From a virus: 64,000 nt of DNA. Location of the stretch: positions 62,001 through 126,000 of IMG/VR virus record IMGVR_UViG_3300032287_003113; one strand, written 5' to 3'. Position numbers and translations under genes: made by a program. Below the pieces are notes generated by a model. The model worked only from the letters and a program-made list of their open reading frames with translations, was not told where the DNA came from and did no database searches. This document shows, in pieces, positions 56,473-64,000 of the stretch (position 1 is its first letter; the number at the start of each line of letters is the position of its first letter).

Positions 56473-57488
56473 AAGTTTCTATAAATGTCCAACAGGAGAT
56501 TTTTATTAAACTGTTCACTGTCAATGTTGCTCAACTGTCCGTACACAATCTGATCCACTGACTCAAATGCTATATTACCTTGTATTTCATATTCAGTCAA
56601 GTCTGTGACTTTGGCAGGGATCAGTGTAATCTCACGCAGTTTATACGTGTCAATAAAAGTTTCTTTGATAAAAGTGGCTTCTTCGTAGCTGATGTCAATA
56701 TCCAAGTTAACCCTAACATGCATGTTGGGTTTGAGCATGACTTCGGTGTGTTTGAGCACATCGCTCAGTTGAAACACACGATATATGGGCTGATCGGGCC
56801 AAGCATGATACACTGGCTCTTTGTCCCACTCTAGAATCATCATGCCACGATCATCGTCGCCGGCATCGGCATAGTTGTGCGGAAAGCAGTTGCCCAAATA
56901 GGTAATGTTGCCTTTGGTCTGTCGTTTGTGGAAGTGCCCAGAGAACACATGTTCAAAACCTTTTAAATCATTTTTAGGATCAACTTCACCATGATCCGGC
57001 ATGGCTACCATGGCATTCATCAAGTATCCGGGCAATTCAAAATGCCCAAACATGTACTTGCCTCGTAGTTTCTTTAGACGTTTGAAGTCATCGCCCACTA
57101 GCCACGGAGCAATAGTAACGTCGCCATGAGTAGTCCAGTCGTTACAGATATGTATTCTATTAAGGTGCTTTGCCCATTCCACACTCTGTACATCTCGCTT
57201 GTCGCGATAATACAGATCATGATTTCCAGGAATAAAGAAAGTTTGTTCGAAGTTTTCATTCAAGTGCTCCAGGGCACGTAGACTATAGCCCAAGGTTAGG
57301 ATATTGATTGACGCACGATTGTTGTGCCAGTCTCCAAGAAACATGCAAGTTTCGCATCCTTCTTCCCGTGCCTTGGCAGTGGCCCATTTAACAAAGTTCA
57401 AACAGTCCTCGTTGTGTAAGGTACTGTTTGATTTTAACCCAAAGTGTATGTCTGTAAAGACGGCGGCTCGTTTGAATAGATTAGTCAT
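56469..57488 (-). CDS. gp47: recombination nuclease gp47 (Mre11/SbcD-like)
   Basis: The 339-residue calcineurin-like phosphoesterase has metal-binding motifs FTDIHFG (D13, H15), LGDWHNN (D53, H55), IPGNHD (N89, H90), FGHFELPG and GHFHKR. It is the nuclease partner of gp46. The ATG at 57488 has no Shine-Dalgarno and is immediately preceded by a sigma70-like promoter (TTGATC, 17 nt, TATACT). The predicted start of transcription therefore falls at or next to the ATG. The gp55 stop codon is 49 bp upstream. Confidence 0.95.
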   Translation of the reverse strand: MTNLFKRAAVFTDIHFGLKSNSTLHNEDCLNFVKWATAKAREEGCETCMFLGDWHNNRASINILTLGYSLRALEHLNENFEQTFFIPGNHDLYYRDKRDVQSVEWAKHLNRIHICNDWTTHGDVTIAPWLVGDDFKRLKKLRGKYMFGHFELPGYLMNAMVAMPDHGEVDPKNDLKGFEHVFSGHFHKRQTKGNITYLGNCFPHNYADAGDDDRGMMILEWDKEPVYHAWPDQPIYRVFQLSDVLKHTEVMLKPNMHVRVNLDIDISYEEATFIKETFIDTYKLREITLIPAKVTDLTEYEIQGNIAFESVDQIVYGQLSNIDSEQFNKNLLLDIYRNL

Positions 57489-57495
57489 AACATAC

Positions 57496-57524
57496 AGTAT
57501 AGACTAATATTTGGAAAAGATCAA
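57496..57524 (-). promoter_or_regulatory. sigma70-like promoter of the gp47-gp46 operon
   Basis: TTGATC (57519-57524), a 17-nt spacer and TATACT (57496-57501) on the minus strand. Only 7 nt separate the -10 box from the gp47 ATG, so the mRNA may be leaderless. No late box is present, which fits earlier expression of recombination genes. Confidence 0.55.
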
Positions 57525-57536
57525 ACGTTAATTTGT

Positions 57537-58451
57537 TCAATCATCGTAACCGCCATCGCTACCACCACTTGTTGCAGAAATTTTCATTCCTTGGCGTGTG
57601 TAACTTGGAGTTAGGTTATTCATTTCAAGTATATCGTCTCGAAGATTCTGATTACGCTTTTCAATATTAAGCACTCTGGTAAATGAGTTTGTGATGGCAG
57701 CTGTATAATATGCAAACGGATTTTGACTTTTGGCTTCGTCGAACTGTAGGCCAATCTGTGATAGTTGTAGTAATGCTTGTGATCGCATTTCATCATTATA
57801 AGTGTACCCACGCCAGTTACTACGTGTGGCATAGCGTTCACACAGCTTGATAAACATGTGAGCCAGCTTGGGAGTCATTTTGCCGTGTTCACGATTGAAT
57901 GCGCCTTTGACTAGATCGCCCTTCCAGTGGCTTTTGCCCACGCACACAGGCTCACCAGCTTCGTCAACTTTGTAGTGTTGGAACGGGGGAAAATTGCATT
58001 TGACGTATTTGGTATTACCAATCAAGTCTAAATCATCGTCGTCGTACTCACTACGTGGCACAGCACCTTCTTCTTCCTCTAAGGCTTTGACAGCGGCCTT
58101 GCGACTTTTTACATCATCCACAGGAATATGATCCCAGGTCATGATACGAAAAACCACATCTGTATCTTTGACATCTTTGAGTTTGACTTCAAATTCGTCT
58201 AATTTGCGTTTGGTGCCATCTGCCATAGCTGCTTCTAACGCCAGTTTAGCTAGCCTTACACATCGCTCCTTGCGAGCCAACATTATGTTCTTTTTGTTTA
58301 TTTTGCTCACATCGGGCAGTATTAAATCGTAGGCGTGATATTCTGGATCTGTGAAAGTGCAGTAGGTTGTTTTGCTTTTGTGAATCTCTTTTAGAATGTC
58401 TTTGTTGTTAAGATAATTATGGCGCACCTGTATTTCCTTTAAAGTTAGCAC
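57537..58451 (-). CDS. gp55: late transcription sigma factor gp55
   Basis: The protein (304 residues from GTG at 58451) carries the gp55-type core GKMTPKLAHMFIKLCERYA, NWRGYTYNDEMRSQALLQLSQIGLQFDEAK and FAYYTAAITNSFTRVLNIEKRNQ, corresponding to sigma region 2. gp55 directs RNA polymerase to TATAAATA late boxes, many of which are present in this window. A second GTG at 58427 (VRHNYLNNKD) follows an AAAGGAAA ribosome-binding site and is a better start than the first GTG, which has none. The protein has a longer N-terminal part and acidic linker than T4 gp55 (185 residues). Confidence 0.93.
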   Translation of the reverse strand: MLTLKEIQVRHNYLNNKDILKEIHKSKTTYCTFTDPEYHAYDLILPDVSKINKKNIMLARKERCVRLAKLALEAAMADGTKRKLDEFEVKLKDVKDTDVVFRIMTWDHIPVDDVKSRKAAVKALEEEEGAVPRSEYDDDDLDLIGNTKYVKCNFPPFQHYKVDEAGEPVCVGKSHWKGDLVKGAFNREHGKMTPKLAHMFIKLCERYATRSNWRGYTYNDEMRSQALLQLSQIGLQFDEAKSQNPFAYYTAAITNSFTRVLNIEKRNQNLRDDILEMNNLTPSYTRQGMKISATSGGSDGGYDD

Positions 58452-58529
58452 ATACTAACATATTTACTTGCCCAGGTCAACCTAATTTTGAAAAATACCG
58501 AAAACATTATCTACGCCGTTATTGATATC

Positions 58530-58537
58530 TATAAATA
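58530..58537 (+). promoter_or_regulatory. late promoter TATAAATA (baseplate operon)
   Basis: Exact plus-strand late box 21 nt before the ATG at 58559, with AGGAAG between. Confidence 0.75.
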
Positions 58538-58558
58538 CTGTATAACCAGGAAGTCACG

Positions 58559-59569
58559 ATGCCAGTTTTATCCAACGCACAATTACAAGGAAGCCCTGCC
58601 AACGGCTCACAGTCACTTGGCGCCCAATTGGGACAAAGCATCAACAATGGATTGATGGGTGCTGTGGGGCTAGCACCCAACGGCATGAGCGGACGTCAAA
58701 ACACAGCCGACATGTTTAGATACAGCAGCAGAACCACCGGACCGGCTCCTAGATTTGTGTACCCAGCATTTCCCAGCGCCAGTGCAGACTGGCGTGTGCG
58801 TGTGAGTCTAGCACCAAACAGCAAGTATTTTTACAATGATCCACAGGGCAATGCCCTATTGAGTCCGTTGATAGAATCCGGTGGCGGATCAGACAACAGC
58901 ATCGGCGCAGCATTCGGGCAATTGACCGGGCTTGGCGGAACAAAACGAGTGGGTGTAGTATTCCCTTACACTCCCACCATGACTGTAGCACACACCGCTA
59001 GTTACACTCCACAAAAATTGACACACAGCAATTATGCTCAGTATTTTTATGACAACAGCGAAGTTAGTGCAATAACACTCAACGCAGATTTCACTGTGCA
59101 AAACATCAACGAAGGACAGTACCTGTTGGCTGCTATCTATTTCTTTAGAAGCTGTACCAAAATGTTTTTTGGAGCTGGTCCCAATGCCGGTAATCCGCCC
59201 CCGATCGTTTATCTAAACGGTTATGGTCAGTATTACATGCCCAATGTGCCTTGTGTGGTCACCAGCTTTAGTCACACCATGCCAGCTGATGTGGACTATG
59301 TGGACGTTCCTGAACCCAGCGTTACTCGTGGCAGCATGGGACTGAATCCTAGACTAAACAGCACTCGCTTGCCTACTACCAGTCAGATGAGTTTGAGTCT
59401 ACAACCGGTGTACAGTCGTTATGCACAAAGCCAAGGCTTTAGTCTAGAAGACTTTGCTCGTGGCGCTTTAATTAATCCAGTTAGAGGTAACAATCCTGCC
59501 ACTGCATTTGGCGCTACACAGCCAACAAAGCATGTCAACAACACCGTTAAAAATGGTGGCTTCCTATAA
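58559..59569 (+). CDS. baseplate tail-tube cap-like protein (gp48/gp54-type)
   Basis: The 336-residue protein has DWRVRVSLAPNSKYFYND, VVFPYTPTMTVAHTASYTPQ, SNYAQYFYDNSEVSAITLNADFTVQNINEGQYLLAAIYFFRSCTKMFFG and a PPIVYLNGYGQYYMPNVPCVV segment. This pattern is common in baseplate proteins that connect the central hub to the tail tube. It is the first gene of a plus-strand baseplate operon ahead of gp53, the hub-like protein and gp5. It has an exact TATAAATA promoter (58530-58537) and an AGGAAG ribosome-binding site. Whether it equals T4 gp48 or gp54 cannot be settled by eye. Confidence 0.6.
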   Translation: MPVLSNAQLQGSPANGSQSLGAQLGQSINNGLMGAVGLAPNGMSGRQNTADMFRYSSRTTGPAPRFVYPAFPSASADWRVRVSLAPNSKYFYNDPQGNALLSPLIESGGGSDNSIGAAFGQLTGLGGTKRVGVVFPYTPTMTVAHTASYTPQKLTHSNYAQYFYDNSEVSAITLNADFTVQNINEGQYLLAAIYFFRSCTKMFFGAGPNAGNPPPIVYLNGYGQYYMPNVPCVVTSFSHTMPADVDYVDVPEPSVTRGSMGLNPRLNSTRLPTTSQMSLSLQPVYSRYAQSQGFSLEDFARGALINPVRGNNPATAFGATQPTKHVNNTVKNGGFL

Positions 59570-59871
59570 TGGCAACATATTCACGCACTAGTCCATATGC
59601 CGGAACACAGACCTGGGGCAAGTTCCTGGATGTGTGGCCGGGTAAAACTATCTCAGCCAACATGACAGATGCAGTATATCAAATCGACCAAATATATAAC
59701 CTACGTCCGGACCTGTTGGCCAATGACATGTACCAGGACAGTAGCTTATGGTGGGTGTTTGCTGTACGCAATCCTGATGTGTTAAAAGATCCCTTGCTGA
59801 GTTTTACAACAGGCACAATCATTTATGTTCCTACCAAGGCAGTTATTCAACAGCAACTACTAGGCATTTAA
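59569..59871 (+). CDS. gp53: baseplate wedge protein gp53-like
   Basis: The 100-residue protein, WGKFLDVWPGKTI, DAVYQIDQIYNLRPDLLANDMYQDSSLWWVFAVRNPDVLKDPLLSF and TTGTIIYVPTKAVI, matches the LysM-like gp53 family of baseplate wedges, though shorter than T4 gp53 (196). gp53 links wedges around the hub. Its start overlaps the stop of the upstream gene (TAATG) and the hub-like gene starts 3 bp after its stop. Confidence 0.85.
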   Translation: MATYSRTSPYAGTQTWGKFLDVWPGKTISANMTDAVYQIDQIYNLRPDLLANDMYQDSSLWWVFAVRNPDVLKDPLLSFTTGTIIYVPTKAVIQQQLLGI

Positions 59872-59873
59872 CA

Positions 59874-62072
59874 ATGGCTATCAAACGTCAAGCAGAAACT
59901 GCTGCAATCGTCAATCCCTTGCATCGATACGCATCCTACACCTACTCGTGGAGCCTATGGTTGTTGGATCCATCTGACTACAACTCACTTATGAATTCTC
60001 TAGGGCCAGAAGAAGCTATGACATGGAAACCTGCCAGTAGTCGAAGTTTTGTGCTGGCCCAAGACGGAGGCCTCTATCCCGGGGAGAAGTTTAGACAGCC
60101 CGGCACTAACGGGTTAAACTATCATATACAAAATGTGCAATTTGATACTGTGGTAGCGCCAAATAAAACCAGCAGAAGCAGCAACACGATCAAAGGATCA
60201 ATGACCATATTGGAACCATATGGTGTAACCTTGATCGACTCGCTGGTTGCAGCATCGTTTGATGGAACAAAATTTAATAACTACACCCAAAATCCCTACA
60301 TGTTGCAACTGGAATTTTTTGGTTATGACGACAACGGAGAGCAAATTCCCAAAGGTCGTTCAGACCTTGTCACTTATAACAAACGTTTTCCTATCAGCTT
60401 GTTGACCATGAAGATCGAAGTCACTACCCGCGGCGCAGAATACAAGATAGATTTTGTGCCCGGCGGCGCCATGGTGCACCAATCAACTTCGTACAGCACC
60501 ACACCCGAACAATTTGACATCACAGCCGACACCGTTGACGCATTCTTTAACGGCCCCGACGGTCTGGCAGAGCAGTGGCAAGCATATTCTAATCAACAAG
60601 TAAAGCAAAAACAGGCAGAATTGGCAGACGGTATCTTTTTTAAAATTGATCCACTGATAGGTGAATCTAAAATAGTAAATGAAAGCAAAGTTTCTTTGGC
60701 CAAGGCCAATCCCAAAGCCAAAAACATAGATTTAAAAAGTTCAACATTTAGTATTCCTCGCGGAACCCCGATACTAGACATCATTACCAAAGTAATGGCG
60801 CACAGCGATTTTTTAATACAAAAACAATTGGGCTTAGAAGAGACCATTTATGAAAATCCCGACCTGTTTGACACAACAAAAGTATTCAATGCATTTAAAA
60901 CCACAACAAAATTAGAATACGGTGGCATAGATCTTACCGGGCAACGTCAAGGCCCAGCTATTGACATAATTACAGGACGGTACCCTAAGATTGTAACTTA
61001 TAACATACATCAGTATTCGATATGGAATGCCAAGCACCCAAAGGCAAACCAATTGGCCAACAGCTATCCGTACACAAACAAATACTACAATTACATTTAC
61101 ACTGGCCTAAACACAGATATCATTGATCTTAAAATAAATTTTGACAGCACCTATTACACCGCAATTATGGCCTTTACCAATACCAAGGCTGCAGAAGACT
61201 CAACCAAAGATACTGACGTGGCTGTGGCAAATAATACAGCCGAAGGCAGAAACACCACAATCGCTTTGAATCCAACAATTTTTGCAAAACTGTTCCCGCA
61301 ACTGGCGTCAATAGCAACTGTTACACCTCTACAGTATAGATTTATTGTGGATGATGTTCGTGAAACATCATTAATGAATGTCAAAGATCGGCCTGCGGCA
61401 CAGGTAGCAGCCGACGTGTTAAAAAGTATATATACCGCACAAAATCAAGAAATGTTGGCATTGCAATTGACCATTGTTGGCGATCCTACCTTGATCAAAC
61501 AAGACGATTGGTTGTATGTGCCTGACCCTAGAGATAATTCTGATTTTTCAGACTGGGACGTATCAAATGCAGATTATGCTCAACGCTACGGTCACATTCC
61601 TATGGATCGTGGAGAAGTGGCTGTACGTGTGATTATAAATTCTCCTGTTGACATGGATCTTGATTACGAAGATGGCAATCAAGGTCTGGCCTATCCCCAA
61701 CCCAAATACAGTCAAAGTTTGTTCAGTGGTCAATATAAAATTTTAACAATTACCAATCGATTTGCCAATGGTAAATTTGAGCAGGTATTAAATTTGGTCA
61801 GAATCATGGGCGACGAAATCCCAACAGCATTTGAGCTGGCAAGAAACGGCGATGGTAGAAACCCAGTTGAATTGGGCTCAAGGATTGACAAAGAACTGTC
61901 ACAGACCAATCCCAATCTGCCAGCTGGCGACTACGATCCCGACAATGTCGGTGCTAACGAACTCTCTCCGGGAACCACACTGATATTAAATCCCAGTGGC
62001 ACTGGATCTAAAGTCTGGGAGATACAAGTCAACGGACTAGGCCCTAGAGACGACAAACAAAACACGGAATAA
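59874..62072 (+). CDS. baseplate hub-like large structural protein
   Basis: The 732-residue protein starts RQAETAAIVNPLHRYASYTYSWSLWLL. It contains TILEPYGVTLIDSLV, YMLQLEFFGYDDNGE, RFPISLLTMKIEVTTRGAEYKIDFVPGG and, in its C-terminal third, LQLTIVGDPTLIKQDDWLYVPDPRD and SGQYKILTITNRFANGKFEQVLNLVRIMGDE. The GDPtLI...DD and 'QYKI' strands are features of hub proteins of the gp27/gpD group. Its place between gp53 and the gp5-like spike supports a hub role. A central linker-rich region (residues 235-300) looks disordered. Confidence 0.62.
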   Translation: MAIKRQAETAAIVNPLHRYASYTYSWSLWLLDPSDYNSLMNSLGPEEAMTWKPASSRSFVLAQDGGLYPGEKFRQPGTNGLNYHIQNVQFDTVVAPNKTSRSSNTIKGSMTILEPYGVTLIDSLVAASFDGTKFNNYTQNPYMLQLEFFGYDDNGEQIPKGRSDLVTYNKRFPISLLTMKIEVTTRGAEYKIDFVPGGAMVHQSTSYSTTPEQFDITADTVDAFFNGPDGLAEQWQAYSNQQVKQKQAELADGIFFKIDPLIGESKIVNESKVSLAKANPKAKNIDLKSSTFSIPRGTPILDIITKVMAHSDFLIQKQLGLEETIYENPDLFDTTKVFNAFKTTTKLEYGGIDLTGQRQGPAIDIITGRYPKIVTYNIHQYSIWNAKHPKANQLANSYPYTNKYYNYIYTGLNTDIIDLKINFDSTYYTAIMAFTNTKAAEDSTKDTDVAVANNTAEGRNTTIALNPTIFAKLFPQLASIATVTPLQYRFIVDDVRETSLMNVKDRPAAQVAADVLKSIYTAQNQEMLALQLTIVGDPTLIKQDDWLYVPDPRDNSDFSDWDVSNADYAQRYGHIPMDRGEVAVRVIINSPVDMDLDYEDGNQGLAYPQPKYSQSLFSGQYKILTITNRFANGKFEQVLNLVRIMGDEIPTAFELARNGDGRNPVELGSRIDKELSQTNPNLPAGDYDPDNVGANELSPGTTLILNPSGTGSKVWEIQVNGLGPRDDKQNTE

Positions 62073-62080
62073 CACAGCAC

Positions 62081-63484
62081 ATGGCCACAGATCAAATTAG
62101 AAAATCCGGCGACGACCCTACTGCGGTAGGTGATGCTAAATCCACACCTAAAAATCCAGGTCCATACGAAGCGGTAGTGGTGGCCCACGCCACCGGCGCC
62201 AGACTGGGACAGTTGCGTGTCAGAGTCATCTCCACAACAGGTAGAAAGCCCGCGGGATTTGAAGATAATGCTGTAACGGCCAATTACTGTAGCCCATTCT
62301 TTGGAACAACTTACGGAACTGATCAACAATCTGCTGTGCCCGACGGGGCATTTACTTCAGGACAAAGCTACGGTATGTGGATGGTACCACCGGACATTGG
62401 CAACAAAGTATTGGTAATGTGTACACCCAATGGCGACTGGTATTGGATTGGTTGTATCTACGATAGTAGCAGTCATCACATGGTTCCGGCAATTGGCCGT
62501 AACATCGGCGGCAAGGACCGTACCAGAGCACCAGGATCCCTGCCGGCATCAGGATCCAGTAACTTGCCAGTGGTAGAGTACAACACCAAATATGAAACCA
62601 CAGCATTTGATGCCGACGGTTTAGAAAACACACCACGCTACACACACGAATTTCAAGTTGCCAAACTAGTAATGCAAGGCCTGGACAGAGACCCTATACG
62701 TGGCGCTATCAGTTCCAGTAGTATGCGTGAAAGCCCCAGCAACGTGTACGGTATCAGTACACCTGGACGAAAAGTAAGCAAAACGGATCAAGTGCCGGGC
62801 TCACCCGACTTGGTATATGCCAGACAAGGTGGTCACACGTTTGTGATGGATGACGGTGACAAAGACGGAAAAGATCAGCTGATGAGATTGCGTACCACGG
62901 GCGGTCATCAGATCTTGATGAATGATTCAGAAAACGTTTTGTACATCGCCAGTGCCAGCGGACAACACTGGCTAGAATTCAGCAAAAATGGCCAGATAAA
63001 CGTTTACGGTGCAGCCGGCTTTAATCTACGCACACAAGGAGTATTGAACCTACACAGCGATGTCATGCTGAACATGAGTGCTCCAAACATCAAAATGACT
63101 GCCATGGGCAACGACAAAGTACCTCTGGGATCGATTAACATGGCCACATCGGGCAACTTCAGTGCCAGTGCTGTGGGCATGGCCAGTTTAAAATGCAATG
63201 GTATGCTGACTTTAAGTGCCGTTGGCAAAGCCAGTTTGACTGCTGGCGGCTGGTTAAGTTTGAGCAGCGTAGTAAAAACTAGTGTGTTTGGCGGCATGCT
63301 GATGTTAAACTCGGGCAAGCCTGGCGTACCAATGCCAGTTACTCCGCCCACAGTCACACCAAAACCAGATACAAAATTACAAGGCGGCGTATGGAACACT
63401 GGCGGGGTAATCATGACAGCCTGCACAGTAGCACCGGCACATGAGCCATGGACAGACGCCAACGGACAAAGGCCTAAGAAATAA
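62081..63484 (+). CDS. gp5: baseplate central spike, gp5/VgrG-like
   Basis: The 467-residue protein has an N-terminal OB-fold (PYEAVVVAHATGARLGQLRVRVIS, MWMVPPDIGNKVLVMCTPNGDWYWIGC), then GGHTFVMDDGDKDGKDQLMRLRTTGGHQILMND. The C-terminal half is the repetitive NGQINVYGAAGFNLRTQGVLNLHSDV and MASLKC/ASLTA strands of a spike beta-helix, as in T4 gp5 and VgrG/gpV spikes. It ends in a HEPWTDANGQRPKK tail. T4 gp5 carries a lysozyme domain between OB-fold and helix; none is apparent here. The next gene may supply it. Stop and next start overlap as TAATG. Confidence 0.85.
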   Translation: MATDQIRKSGDDPTAVGDAKSTPKNPGPYEAVVVAHATGARLGQLRVRVISTTGRKPAGFEDNAVTANYCSPFFGTTYGTDQQSAVPDGAFTSGQSYGMWMVPPDIGNKVLVMCTPNGDWYWIGCIYDSSSHHMVPAIGRNIGGKDRTRAPGSLPASGSSNLPVVEYNTKYETTAFDADGLENTPRYTHEFQVAKLVMQGLDRDPIRGAISSSSMRESPSNVYGISTPGRKVSKTDQVPGSPDLVYARQGGHTFVMDDGDKDGKDQLMRLRTTGGHQILMNDSENVLYIASASGQHWLEFSKNGQINVYGAAGFNLRTQGVLNLHSDVMLNMSAPNIKMTAMGNDKVPLGSINMATSGNFSASAVGMASLKCNGMLTLSAVGKASLTAGGWLSLSSVVKTSVFGGMLMLNSGKPGVPMPVTPPTVTPKPDTKLQGGVWNTGGVIMTACTVAPAHEPWTDANGQRPKK

Positions 63485-64000
63485 TGGACGCAGGAATAGT
63501 TCAAGCCACCCGCACACTACCACCCAACCCTTTGCCAGTCAGTTGGCTGGGTCGCTCCGACATGGTTGCAGCTTGTCCAGACTGGGCAGTTATAGCACAG
63601 TTATCTAATATTCAACAACAAAATCTTCTGGCACAAATAGCCTACGTGTCCAGTGCCTGGGATTATACAAAAATTGGCACCAACAACGAGCTGGGTAGAT
63701 ATCAATTTGATACCGACACGTTAGAAACTTACAGTTTATTAACCACAGGATCAAATGCCAGCTACGGCACAGATTGCGTAAATTATCAACATTGTTGGCG
63801 AGCACCGTTTAGTACCTATGCTGATTATTTGACAGAAGTTGCCAACATAAACGATTTTTTAACCAACACATCAGCACAAGAACTTTTGGCCTATCAACGT
63901 CTAGTAGATCTATACAGTGATTGTATCAAAATTGCCGCGATAAAAATCAACGACACCGCAGATGTGGTGGCAGGTATGCTGTATGTGGCCTGGGAGTTAG
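63484..64000 (+). CDS. putative baseplate-associated muralytic protein, truncated by window end
   Basis: The ORF starts MDAGIVQATRTLPPNPLPVSW and remains open for 172 codons to the window end. WDYTKIGTNNELGRYQFDTDTLETYSLL resembles the 'KxG...GxYQF...TL' pattern near the active site of lysozyme- or transglycosylase-like proteins, and VAGMLYVAWEL resembles an 'AGML' helix of the same kind. It is coupled to the spike gene, so it may carry the wall-degrading activity missing from gp5. The recognition is weak and the C-terminus is unseen. Confidence 0.5.
   Translation, partial: MDAGIVQATRTLPPNPLPVSWLGRSDMVAACPDWAVIAQLSNIQQQNLLAQIAYVSSAWDYTKIGTNNELGRYQFDTDTLETYSLLTTGSNASYGTDCVNYQHCWRAPFSTYADYLTEVANINDFLTNTSAQELLAYQRLVDLYSDCIKIAAIKINDTADVVAGMLYVAWEL

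Noticed and set aside
1-64000. Prophage or bacterial chromosomal context, CRISPR array, insertion sequence
   Set aside because: No integrase, transposase, attachment site, regular spaced repeats or bacterial housekeeping gene was found.

Overview
The window is a contiguous part of a T4-superfamily (Tevenvirinae-like) contractile-tailed phage genome, almost entirely virion and late genes. No bacterial housekeeping genes, integrase, CRISPR array or tRNA were recognised. The main support is the set of recognisable T4 orthologues: terminase gp17/gp16, gp4, gp13, gp14, gp15, gp18, gp19, gp20, gp21, gp22, gp23, gp26, gp46, gp47, gp53, gp55, a gp5-like spike and a dNMP kinase (T4 gene 1). The many fibre-like genes and uncharacterised core proteins resemble those of uncultured aquatic T4-like phages. 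The host cannot be named from this sequence.

Layout. 1-9.3 kb: the 5' part of the large terminase (minus strand), an HNH nuclease and an SDR-like gene (plus), then a minus-strand run of small uncharacterised proteins, several beginning with a short leader like the T4 capsid-targeting sequence. These are followed by gp16, gp4, a tube-like baseplate protein and the tail tube. 9.3-19.4 kb: an enlarged sheath gp18, a zinc-ribbon protein, dNMP kinase, gp13 and two unknown proteins on minus, then gp14, gp15 and a NUDIX hydrolase on plus. 19.4-39.8 kb: about 20 kb of tandem minus-strand fibre/adhesin genes built from shared modules. 39.9-42.5 kb: SGNH hydrolase, glycosyltransferase-like and SGNH hydrolase genes. 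42.5-51 kb: the head module in T4 order (gp23, gp22, gp21, acidic core protein, small core protein, gp20), then a tape-measure-like protein with an M15-like peptidase domain. 51-52.1 kb: gp26 and a downstream ORF in the -1 frame (plus). 52.1-52.57 kb: the only gene-free stretch over 300 bp, with several hairpins. 52.6-58.45 kb: GIY-YIG protein, gp46, a radical SAM protein, a small unknown protein, gp47 and gp55 (minus). 58.5-64 kb: tube-cap-like protein, gp53, hub-like protein, gp5-like spike and a truncated muralytic-like gene (plus).

Regulation. The late sigma factor gp55 is encoded here, and the matching late promoter box (TATAAATA and one- or two-base variants) recurs in front of the structural transcription units on both strands. 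In several cases the box lies exactly 5 nt upstream of an ATG, suggesting leaderless late mRNAs. The gp47/gp46 operon instead has a sigma70-like promoter. U-tailed intrinsic terminators follow the tail tube, the major capsid gene, two fibre-region genes and gp13. The gp13 terminator also holds the ribosome-binding site of the next gene, the dNMP kinase.

Most noteworthy observations: the cassette of putative packaged internal proteins, one carrying AT-hooks; the possible -1 frameshift joining gp26 to the next ORF; leaderless late promoters; the radical SAM gene inside the gp46/gp47 operon; the SGNH/glycosyltransferase cassette beside the capsid gene; and the non-coding region at 52.1-52.57 kb.
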